Shown here piece by piece: positions 38,413 through 47,270 of a stretch of 64,000 nucleotides of DNA. The position numbers and the translations under genes were made by a program. The stretch spans positions 1,178,001-1,242,000 of the forward strand of contig OX442321.1 of NCBI GenBank assembly GCA_949358305.1, read 5' to 3'. The notes beneath the pieces are model-generated. The model searched no databases. It was not told where the DNA came from and saw only the letters and a program-made list of their open reading frames with translations. The DNA is from Strigamia acuminata. Lineage: Eukaryota > Arthropoda > Chilopoda > Geophilomorpha > Linotaeniidae. Each line of letters begins with the position of its first letter. Position 1 is the first letter of the stretch.

Positions 38413-38852
38413 CTAGGACGATTACCTACAGGACTTCACATCTAGCACAATTTCATTGTTAGACTGTAAAGCGATTCTGTCTTGTGATTGTAGCACCATT
38501 CAGCAGAAACGGCACAAAATGACGTCATTTTGCGGGCAAACGGCAGACAACTGACATGACATCCCGCATTTGCATTTTTAGAGGACATTTATATTTTATG
38601 TTTAAGTTAAAAATAATATCTGAAAATTATTTATTACATTTTCAGATATTATTTTTAAATAAAACGTTAAATAAAATTGAACTGTGTTATAACATCCTCC
38701 AAAAATGTAAATGTAGGATGTCAATTGTCCGCCATTTGCCCGCAAAAAGTTTTAACAATGCAACGACAGATTGCTCCTCCTTCGCATTTCTACGGGACAA
38801 CTTAGATTTCAAAAAAATGGCGGATGTGAAGTCCTGTAGGTAATCGTCCTAG
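38413..38852. mobile_element. 440-bp palindromic element
   Basis: Perfect terminal inverted repeats of about 29 bp start CTAGGACGATTACCTACAGG. Flanking ATAATAC is repeated at 38406-38412 and 38853-38859, which suggests a 7-bp target duplication. Further mirrored stretches lie inside (gcgggcaaa / tttgcccgc and aataatatctgaaaat / attttcagatatt). It could form a near-complete hairpin. The superfamily is unknown; P, hAT or Merlin-like are possible from duplication length alone. Confidence 0.75.
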
Positions 38853-38859
38853 ATAATAC

Positions 38860-40697
38860 TAACAAAACATGATAGGAAAATATACTAGTGTTTCTCACGC
38901 TTGTATGCCTATGTAAGCAGCGAATCCTGTCAGGCTCGCCGAGTTGTCACGTCTGGAACTCAAGTTGGTGTTGAATCATGGTTGACTAATTAATTTGCGC
39001 AGGTGTTTAGTCGCGCAAATGGGTCGCAGGCTCGCGAGATCGTTCGTAAAAATGCCGCCGCGCAATATGGACGGTTGGCAGTAAAACGGTCTCAACTCGC
39101 TGTTGTTACAACTATATATTTTAACGACAGTTCTCCTTACTTACGGTTGATGTTGTTTGTAAAAATAAGTGTACACTGGGTCAATCTTTAACATGGGTGG
39201 AGAATGAAGGCCAGGCATAATAAAAGATATAAAAGGCATTAGATTTGCGCAATAGGATTAGTTTTAGTATGAATGCGGTGTTTAGGCGCAAAGAGAGAGA
39301 GGTTTGACATTTTCATTCCACTGGACCAGATGTAAAAGCTGGTTGGCAGTTCAGATGGAAGAGGAGAAGTGAAGTTTCAGTGGTCAGCAAAGCTATATGT
39401 AGCCTCTGATCAGGTGATTAGAGGGCCAAACTATTTGTGTGAATAATTATTTCTAAGAGGAGGGGGAAAGTAGAATTAAATGTGATTGTTGGAAATAAAT
39501 GAGATGCGCAAGAAACTTCATGCGCATATATTGTTAAGATGAGTCGGCACAAATGAGTTATTTAGGTTAAATAAGATAGAAAACAATATAAAATGTTGGA
39601 AGAGTTTAACTAATCAGAAAAAGAGAGGGGTAAGCTAAAAGAAACAAAGTAATGCGCAAAGAATTATTTGCGCACACTCAAAGTAAAATAACTTAAGAGT
39701 ACTGAAATGAACGAACAGAGAGAAAAGGTAGGAATAGTATAAATTAAGAGAAATTAGAATGAGGTGAAAACCATGCCCATGACAAATTATTTATCAGAGA
39801 TGGACGAGGGTGGGGAAACTGAGACAACTGGATTGAGTGGCAAATTATTTATTTTTGCCTTTAAAAATGGCATTTTTGACGTTTTCGTCTGAAACGATCG
39901 GATTTTGCGTCTTAAAAGGCGGTTTTTGCTTTGAAAAATGCTTTTTTAATCGTAAATGGGCACTCCTTGCACAATAATGTGCGTTTTTAATTAATAAAAT
40001 GTGTTGTCACGGGCACGTCTACCCGCCTATTTTTAATTTAGAATAACCCGATCTTATTTCTTATAATATTTTCTTGTTTTTCTCACTTGTGATGATTCAT
40101 CTCACTTACTCATCTTCATTTAATGAATGCGCAATCTGGATGATGCGCATATCATTATTCTTAACAATCGAACTCCTATTTTCACCTTTCCACCCCCTTC
40201 TTTAATTGATCTGACCAGTCACATGACTGAGTTTTCTTCTTTCCAATCATCCTAAGTTTAATCACTTCTTCTTATGCTCTCTACTGGATAAGACCATTCT
40301 CCTTTAGTAACATTTAGATTTAGTCCTCTATTATTTGCGCCTTCAACAAGCGCCACTACATCTAACCCTATTGCGCTATTTTCTAAGCCGCCATCTTTTA
40401 TATTATCACTGCCCGATGATATCCCCTTTCCACTTTAGGTTTATATCATCGTGCTTTCATTCTTTTACGCCTACAAACACCCGTCGTAAGCAAGGAACTG
40501 TCCAATATAAATTATGTTAGTCAAACGCGAGTATTAGGTTTCCTGAGTTTCTGGATGTCCACATTTGAAGGAAACAAGGTTTAGGGAAATCTACGAACTT
40601 TGCCCATTACTATTGCGCGAATTAGTTTTTGCGCGATATTGTTAGGAATTAATTACACCAACGGAATTAATCGTGACAGTGTTTTTATTTGTAATTA
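38860..40697. other. non-coding, degenerate inverted-repeat region
   Basis: There are many gcgcaa and ttgcgc motifs. 39235-39290 (gcgcaataggattag) resembles the complement of 40345-40390, so this may be an old large palindromic element with worn ends. 39840-40010 contains units of the aaaatggcatttttg type. No exon was recognised. Confidence 0.4.
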
Positions 40698-41437
40698 TGC
40701 ATTTTTGGTCAAAAAACTGCATTTTTGGTCGAAAAACTGCATTTTTTGGTGTAAAAACTGCATTTTTTGGTGTAAAAACTGCATTTTTTGGTGTAAAAAC
40801 TGCATTTTTTGCTCTAAAAACTGCATTTTTTGCTCTAAAAACTGCATTTTTTGCTCTACAAACTGCATTTTTTGCTCTAAAAACTGCATTTTTTGCTCTA
40901 AAAACTGCATTTTTTGGTGTAAAAACTGCATTTTTTGGTGTAAAAACTGCATTTTTTGCTCTAAAAACTGCATTTTTTGCTCTAAAAACTGCATTTTTTG
41001 CTCTACAAACTGCATTTTTTGCTCTAAAAACTGCATTTTTTGCTCTAAAAACTGCATTTTTTGCTCTAAAAACTGCATTTTTTGCTCTAAAAACTGCATT
41101 TTTTGCTCTACAAACTGCATTTTTTGCTGTAAAAACTGCATTATTTTTGTAAAAACTGCATTTTTTGCTCTAAAAACTGCATTTTTTGCTCTAAAAACTG
41201 CATTTTTTGCTCTACAAACTGCATTTTTTGCTCTACAAACTGCATTTTTTGCTCTAAAAACTGCATTTTTTGCTCTAAAAACTGCATTTTTTGCTCTAAA
41301 AACTGCATTTTTTGCTCTAAAAACTGCATTTTTTGCTCTACAAACTGCATTTTTTGCTCTAAAAACTGCATTTTTTGCTCTAAAAACTGCATTTTTTGCT
41401 CTAAAAACTGCATTTTTTGCTCTAAAAACTGCATTTA
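40698..41437. repeat. 21-bp minisatellite, ~35 copies
   Basis: The unit is tgcattttttgctctaaaaa plus c, with variants ggtgt and ctctacaa arranged in a recurring order. One unit is shortened near 41141-41160. Because the period is a multiple of three, long ORFs appear on both strands. They are artefacts of periodicity unless expression is shown. Confidence 0.95.
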
Positions 41438-41680
41438 TTTTCGTTCTATTTTACATTCGAAAAGTGAAATTTGCAGCTAAAAAATGCAATTTTTCGTGCA
41501 ATATATATTTTTTCGCAACCAAAAAGTGCATTTGCGGGCCAAAAAATATGTAATTCAATTGTCCGATCATTGCCTCGGGATTCAGAAAACCCTTGCTTTC
41601 ACTTTTGAATAATCGAATAATCACGAAATAATTATATAAAACAAAAAAAAAACTAATCTTAAAATTTAAATTTGGTTTAG
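41438..41680. other. short non-coding interval or intron
   Basis: Ends in a polypyrimidine-poor acceptor (ggtttag) at 41680, so at least its 3' part is probably intron. Confidence 0.5.
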
Positions 41681-42201
41681 GTCAGACATGCGCGAAGAAT
41701 CTCTAGTAAACCCCACAAATTTTCTTCGAGCACGAGCGGCACTTAACCGTAATTACGTCGCAGGTAAAATCAAACTGACTCGACACGAAATAAAATTAAT
41801 AAAATTAATAAAATTTGCAAACAGCCTCGACGGCGTCGACCAGCTCGAGCTTAAATGGGAGCGGACGCGAACGAAACACACCGTCCTCGTCCGTCGACTT
41901 GGAATGGGAGCACGAAGCGGGTCCGTGAACCGGAAAAAAAAATTTTATAATTAAAAATAATTATTTTTGTTGAATTGTAGGTTTTTATTCGAATCGAACG
42001 CCGTCGTTGAAGACCGAGGAAGAAGTGACGGCCACTGCGGGCAGTGACAAATGTCCCACGCCTATTTCCACCGATTTTGAATGGGACGACGGGTTCGTGA
42101 GTCCGGACGCGATCGATTTCGAGACCGAGCAACTAATCAACGAAATTGAGCAGTTGACCAACGACGCTCTTAAGGACACCGGCGCGTCGTTGTCGAGATG
42201 A
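41681..42201 (+). CDS. last three exons of an unidentified gene
   Basis: Three segments with matching phases and GT/AG borders: 41681-41763, 41825-41920 and 41981-42201. They give a 132-residue C-terminus and a stop at 42199-42201. It is Ser/Thr-rich (TASTSSSSLNGSG), then acidic with two related motifs, SVDLEWEHEAGF and DFEWDDGFVSP. It ends in a Glu-rich helix (FETEQLINEIEQLTNDAL). Codon use is GC-richer than the surroundings, as in the host genes BMS1 and METAP1. AATAAA signals near 42326-42345 would terminate the transcript. The upstream exons were not found, so an intron longer than the visible interval is implied. I do not recognise the family. Confidence 0.65.
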
Positions 42202-42772
42202 CCGTTTTTTAGGCTTAAATTTACATTTTTTTGTTTCCTTTCGTGTTTTTTTCATGATGAGTTTTAGTATTTTTATGGGAAGATGACGAGGTGTAACGAG
42301 GTTTGAAGTCGTCGTGATATTTTGATAATAAAATTTGTGAATAAATTTATTTGAATAGTTTTTTATTTTTTTCGAGAGAGAGTCGGCGTTGCGTTTTCAT
42401 GTGAATAACGCAATGCAAAGCCAAAAAACAAAACAAAAACGACGCACATGTCTAATTTTAATCATGTTTTGATTCAAAAGAAGTCGAAACATTAACACAA
42501 ATCAGTCTGTTGCTTATTATTATTAAGCTTACTTATTATTATTAAGTTTAGAAGCACTCATCCAATTTCCAATTTGTGGAAATTACACGTTAATGGTGTA
42601 ATTTAACCCTATCAAGGTGCTTAATACAATCCGTAATAAAGTACAAATTTTTGTCATCATACTTTCCACAATTCTTCGGCTTTGCGGTAACTGCATTGTT
42701 ATCGTTAGCATCTACTATACGTTCGGCGCGCGTTTCCGGTTACGTTCTAAATACGTAATCCTCATCCTTCTG
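42202..42772. other. intergenic: 3'UTR then promoter-proximal region
   Basis: Contains the 3' end of the preceding gene to about 42350, then AT-rich sequence leading into the LRR gene promoter. Confidence 0.5.
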
Positions 42773-42807
42773 TATATAAACTGGCCATCTCATTTTAGAT
42801 TTCATTC
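42773..42807 (+). promoter_or_regulatory. TATA box and initiator of LRR gene
   Basis: TATATAAA at 42773-42780 and an arthropod-type initiator TCATTC at 42802-42807. The presumed start A (42804) is 31 bp from the first T of TATA. This predicts a 5' leader of about 34 nt before the ATG at 42838. Confidence 0.65.
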
Positions 42808-42837
42808 TTCTCTCGTGATCCAAGTGTAGTTCGCAAC

Positions 42838-44154
42838 ATGCCAGTCAGGAAATCAGCGTCTAGTCTGGAGCAATTGTGTTTGCAAATGGTGTGCACTAAC
42901 TTCGATAGTTTTCAAACACAACTGGTGAATCAACCTTCGATATTGATTTCCAACGTATATCAATGTCTCCGAGAAAAATTTGAATCTAGACCACAAGCAC
43001 GTGTGTTCGTGGATTCCAACGTTTTTATCCATCCTGCCACCAAATCATTACATTTTTTCGAAATGTTAAAACAACCCATGTATCCTCGTCTATTAGATCG
43101 AATTGGACAAATTTGTAGGAACCTTCTACGTTTAGATTTAGGCCTAACATACGTCGTAACCGTTAACCCCTATGTGAAAATTCCACCTAAATGTATGGTC
43201 GAACTGTTTCAGCAATTGCCACATCTTCAATGGTTCAGGGCTCATACAACAGAATGCACGGATGAAGTTCTAGCTTCAATTGGTAAAAATTGTTTACAAT
43301 TACGACATCTGGACTTACACTCTTGCGAATATGTGACTGATGATGGGCTCTGCTTATTGAGTGATTGCAAGAAACTGGAGTATTTGGCTATTTACATGTG
43401 TTCTGTCACAACCCAGGGCTGTTTTGACATTCTAAACCAACTGCCTATTTTAAAAACGTTTCAACACCGATGCTGGGACGATTTATTTAATCTGTTAAAA
43501 AAACAAAAACGTACTTATTCCATCGAAAATGGTTTTCAAGAAGTTGGACACGCTGAATTTCCTCGCAATACTGAAGATATCATCATTCTGAATACCATTT
43601 TTCCAAATCTATCCAGCCTATGGTTATATGCATCGACGGACCGGGATTTAAATATTGAGTTAGTGCGGGCACATAGATTAACCAGTCTAGAACTCCTTGG
43701 TTTTGAATTAGTTAATGTTAGGCTGATTAATTATAATTTCCCACAGTTAAAAACATTACAATTAAGCGAATGTTCGATTTTGAACATTGAAAATATGGAT
43801 GATTTACCTACGCATTCGTTCAAAAACCTACATCATCTGGAGATATGTTGTAAACATATTAATGAATCACAGATAAAAATGTTAATTCTTCAAAGTCCGA
43901 ATTTAAATCATTTAACTCTTATACGTTGTCAAACACTTATTGAATTGAATGCGCTTAAAAATATACAAAACTTAAAATTCCGTTCGTGTCCTTCAATTAA
44001 TAAGGAGTTGATCATCCAGTTATTAGAAATGCAAAATCCAATGAAGTCTTTAACAATATCACATTGTTCTAATATGAATTTGTCAGTTCGTGAATACTTT
44101 AACACTTACATAAAATCTAAGAACTTGAACTTGAAATTTCTATATTTGTATTAA
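42838..44154 (+). CDS. leucine-rich-repeat protein, intronless
   Basis: 438 residues, single exon. Residues 9-18 (SLEQLCLQMV) fit the elongin-BC box consensus (S/T/P)L-x3-C-x3-hydrophobic. This is the arrangement at the N-terminus of ZYG11/ZER1-type and other Cullin-2 substrate receptors, rather than an F-box. From about residue 85 degenerate LRRs follow (LLRLDLGL, LRHLDLHSCEYVTDDGL, LKTLQLSECSIL, LHHLEICCKHINESQIKML, LNHLTLIRCQTL). A less regular middle (about 210-245) may be a loop. A role as an E3 substrate adaptor is an inference from these two features. A decayed paralogue lies just downstream. AATAAA near 44200 is a plausible poly(A) signal. Confidence 0.8.
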   Translation: MPVRKSASSLEQLCLQMVCTNFDSFQTQLVNQPSILISNVYQCLREKFESRPQARVFVDSNVFIHPATKSLHFFEMLKQPMYPRLLDRIGQICRNLLRLDLGLTYVVTVNPYVKIPPKCMVELFQQLPHLQWFRAHTTECTDEVLASIGKNCLQLRHLDLHSCEYVTDDGLCLLSDCKKLEYLAIYMCSVTTQGCFDILNQLPILKTFQHRCWDDLFNLLKKQKRTYSIENGFQEVGHAEFPRNTEDIIILNTIFPNLSSLWLYASTDRDLNIELVRAHRLTSLELLGFELVNVRLINYNFPQLKTLQLSECSILNIENMDDLPTHSFKNLHHLEICCKHINESQIKMLILQSPNLNHLTLIRCQTLIELNALKNIQNLKFRSCPSINKELIIQLLEMQNPMKSLTISHCSNMNLSVREYFNTYIKSKNLNLKFLYLY

Positions 44155-44597
44155 AGAAGGTGTAAATTTATATCCCTATGAACTAATTTTACATATAAAT
44201 AAATTTTTTTTAAAACAAAATAGCACTTTTTCAGTAAGTTGTGTGTTAGTGTTTGCTGCGTTCTTGCTTGGCAATTCGATCAAAAAATGGATGTTTTTGA
44301 ACCAAAAAACATGTTTTATATTAAAATAAATTGTTGAAATCATAGAAACTTTCAGAGTCGTTTATACCACTAAAAATAATTTTTTTCGAAATTTCTTTGA
44401 CGTCTTTTGTTAAAAACAGCATAAAACGATACATTAGGGTTAGGAATGAAGTGAAAAACACCACAAATCATTCCAAAACCTAAAGAAAATGATTTACAAA
44501 TCATTGTTGCCCGGAAAACTATACGATCTTTTTCTTCGGCTAAGCCGCGAGATCGCAACAAACGACACGCGCATACAGAAGATAGCACCATTGTGAC
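44155..44597. other. intergenic, 3' flank of LRR gene
   Basis: 3'UTR to about 44210, then AT-rich DNA with no recognised element. Confidence 0.5.
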
Positions 44598-45078
44598 CAC
44601 CATTTTCCCAAATTTGTTCAGTCTATTGTTATGTGCTTTGACGAGCCTAGATTTAAATTTTTTGTTGGCGCGGACACGACTATTAACCAGTCTAACACTC
44701 GATGGTTTTGAATTAGTTAATCTTAGACTGATCAATTATTATTGTCCCCAGTTAGAATTTCTTATATTAAGCGAATGTTCGATTTTGAACACTGAAAATA
44801 TGGATGATTCACCTGAGCATTTGTTCGAAAACCTATATCATGCGAACATATTTCTGAATCACAGATAAAAATGTTAATTTTACAAAGTCCGAATTTAAAC
44901 CATTTCTCTCTAGGTCCTTGTCAAACACTTGCTGAACTAGATAAATTGAATGCACTTACAAATCTAAAAGGTGTAGACTTTGTTTGTTGTCGTTCAATTA
45001 ATCAAGGAATGATTGATCATCAAGTTATTAGAAATGCGAAATCCATTGAAGTATTTACAAATAGCAGAATGTTCATAT
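44598..45078 (+). pseudogene. LRR paralogue fragment cut by copia A
   Basis: Aligns with residues about 252-400 of the LRR gene (IFPNL, LTSL.LDGFELVNLRLINY, LSECSILNTENMDD, MLILQSPNLNH, CQTLAELDKLNAL). A frameshift lies near 44855-44870, and no N-terminal half is present. It stops where the copia A LTR begins (IAECSY then TGAGATATTC). Confidence 0.85.
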
Positions 45079-45234
45079 TGAGATATTCTGTGTCATCACA
45101 TGCTTGTAGCGCTACCTGGCGCCTACGGTCATTTTATGCTAATAAAAATTGTACACGGGCACTTCCGTTTTGACCATCACCACGCGTAGCTACTCAATCC
45201 TTTCGCTCCCACGCAGATTCGCAGATTCTCATCA
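45079..45234 (+). repeat. copia A 5' LTR (internally deleted)
   Basis: Begins TGAGATATTCTGTG and ends CATCA at the primer site. Homologous to 51672-51975 (304 bp) except for a deletion of about 150 bp. Confidence 0.8.
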
Positions 45235-45248
45235 GGTTATGGGTCCAG
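45235..45248 (+). other. primer binding site, tRNA-iMet anticodon-arm type
   Basis: GGTTATGGGTCCAG is complementary to the anticodon arm of initiator tRNA-Met, the half-tRNA priming used by Drosophila copia. It directly abuts the LTR. Confidence 0.75.
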
Positions 45249-45381
45249 GGATGCTAAAAAACTGCGCAAAAACCATTCGAACTCTTTGCCAGGTTTGATT
45301 TTGAAGGAAACTCAGAACTTTGTGAAAAATTAAGCAATTGCTGATTTTTGGCCACGTGGTGATCAACTTTTTGGAGACAAA

Positions 45382-47270
45382 ATGGCGATCTCGACCACCA
45401 GTGACCATCGCTCATTGCATCTGAGCCATATCAAAAAATTAGAAGGGATTTCAAACTTCAATAACTGGAAGTTTGCAATGGAGATGCAGCTTGTGCGGGA
45501 ATCGCTGTGGGAATACGTAGATGGCACCAAGGAGGATGCAACCAAAAGTTGCCTTGCATTGGCGACCATTGCACTGGGCGTGCAGGAACACATCTACCAA
45601 GAAGTGAGACGATTCACAACGGCAAAGGAAGCGTGGGACAATCTGGTAAAGCTCTACCAAGACAAGAGCTTAAGAAGCCAGGTATCGCTTCTAACGGACT
45701 TAATAAATGTGAAATACAACGACTGCAAAGATATGTCGGAATATATTGGCAAAAAGGTGACTATTGGTCAACAACTTACTGATATGGATTATAAAGTCGA
45801 TGACAAAATGATGGCGGCGATGTTATTAGCCACACTTCCAGACGATTTCAAGCCAATGATAATGGCGATTGAAAATTGCGGTTCGGTTGTTACGGCAGAA
45901 TATGTGAAGGTGCGATTGCTGCAGGAAGCGCAAAAACGTGAAAAAGACGTTACAAGTGCAGCTCTCAGTTCTAGCGTTGGAAACGAACGTTTTAAGCGCC
46001 GGGAAGGAAACGATAACTCTTATCAAATCAAGTGCCATAGATGTCACAAGCTTGGGCACAAACGAGCGGACTGTCGTGTCAAAATATCGAAAAATGCGGA
46101 GAAAGATGCGGAGAAAAATGCGGAAAAACCTGCCAACAAGTCGTACATTGCAACGGTCGTCTCAGTATCGGCGATGGTAACGAGATCATCACGTACAGAC
46201 TGGATCATGGACTCTGGAGCGTCACGACACATGTCGTCGCAACGTGAGCAGTTTGGAAATTTAAAAAACGTGCCCAAAATTGTGGTTAACACTGCAAATG
46301 GTGGAATACTCTACGGAGAACACACAGGGACTGTTGAATTGACTGTATTGTTAAATGGAAAACCAGAAATGGTGGAATTCCGAGAAGTGTATTTTGTGCC
46401 TGGATTGGATGAAAATTTATTGTCAGTTCGACAACTTGAAAAAAATGGCGCGGACATTCGATTTCGTAGAGGACGATGCAAGATAAGAAAGAATGATGAT
46501 TTAATGCTGGCCACCTCGTGTGACCATGACGAGTTGTATCGATTAGACATTGTTGCGGCGGGCAAGAGCGGACGAGCCTTGAAATGTGCAACCTCTTTGC
46601 GCGACGTGGACAGTAAAATTTGGCACCGACGACTCGGACACCTGAGTGATGGTGGAATGAAAACTTTGCGCAACATGGTCAACGGTTTTAATGTCTTAAA
46701 TAAAGAACCGGATTCGATCAAAATTTGTGAGACCTGTTTGAAAGGTAAACAACATAGAATGCCTTTTCCGAAAAATAAAACGACTCGTTCAGATGAAAAA
46801 TTGGACCTTGTGCACTCTGACGTGTGCGGACCAATGACGAATTCAACAATGGGAGGTGCGAGATATCTCTTAACGTTTATTGATGATCACTCGAGAAAGA
46901 CATTCGTATATTTGTTGAAACACAAAAATGAAGTTTTTGGGAAATTTAAAGAATTCAAGGCGCTCGTGGAAAAACAAACAGGGCAAAACATCAAGCGTTT
47001 TTGAACCGATAATGGCACGAAATACGTCGGAAGCGAATTTAAAGATTACATGGCACAAAATGGAATTGTGCACGAATTGACGGTGCCGTACACGCTGGAA
47101 CAAAATAGCGTCTCTGAAAGGACGAACAGGACGCTGGTGGAAAAGGCGAGATCAATGCTGAGGGACGCGTCGCTAGGCAACCAGTACTGGGGAGAAGCCA
47201 TCGTAACAGCAACGTATTTAAAAAATCGGTTGCCAACAGCAGCAATTCGAGACATGACTCTAGAGGAAAC
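45382..47270 (+). pseudogene. copia A gag-pol, in-frame stop and truncation
   Basis: A Gag domain with the copia-type UBN2/retrotran_gag fold comes first (FNNWKFAMEMQL, AKEAWDNL). The CCHC knuckle is CHRCHKLGHKRADC, the protease site WIMDSGASRHM, and the integrase zinc region WHRRLGHL..CETCLKGK. Integrase catalytic Asp (HSDVCGP), Asp (TDNG) and Glu (NSVSERTNRT) are present. A TGA at 47002-47004 interrupts the frame, where copia B has an Arg codon. The frame then remains open to 47270. The readable product is 540 residues. It is nonfunctional because RT and RNase H are absent. Confidence 0.9.

Larger units (their letters stand above)
45079..47270 (+). mobile_element. copia A, 3'-truncated Ty1/copia retrotransposon
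   Basis: 5' LTR 45079-45234 (TGAGATATTC..CTCATCA), immediately followed by a GGTTATGGGTCCAG primer site. Gag, protease and most of integrase follow. It breaks off at 47270 inside integrase, where sequence collinear with copia B (RDMT-EE) switches to the gypsy remnant. No RT, RNase H or 3' LTR is present. Its LTR is shorter than that of copia B because an internal part after TCGCAG is missing. Confidence 0.9.

Noticed and set aside
40600-41553. 317-residue ORF with CIFCSKN repeats and the opposite-strand MQFLEQK ORFs
   Set aside because: They follow automatically from a 21-bp repeat period. The ORFs show no start context, no unique flanking domain and a unit-length irregularity. Kept only as a finding.
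42838-44154. F-box/LRR annotation
   Set aside because: The first 40 residues do not show the F-box LPxE..W pattern. The SL-x3-C-x3-V pattern fits an elongin-BC box better.
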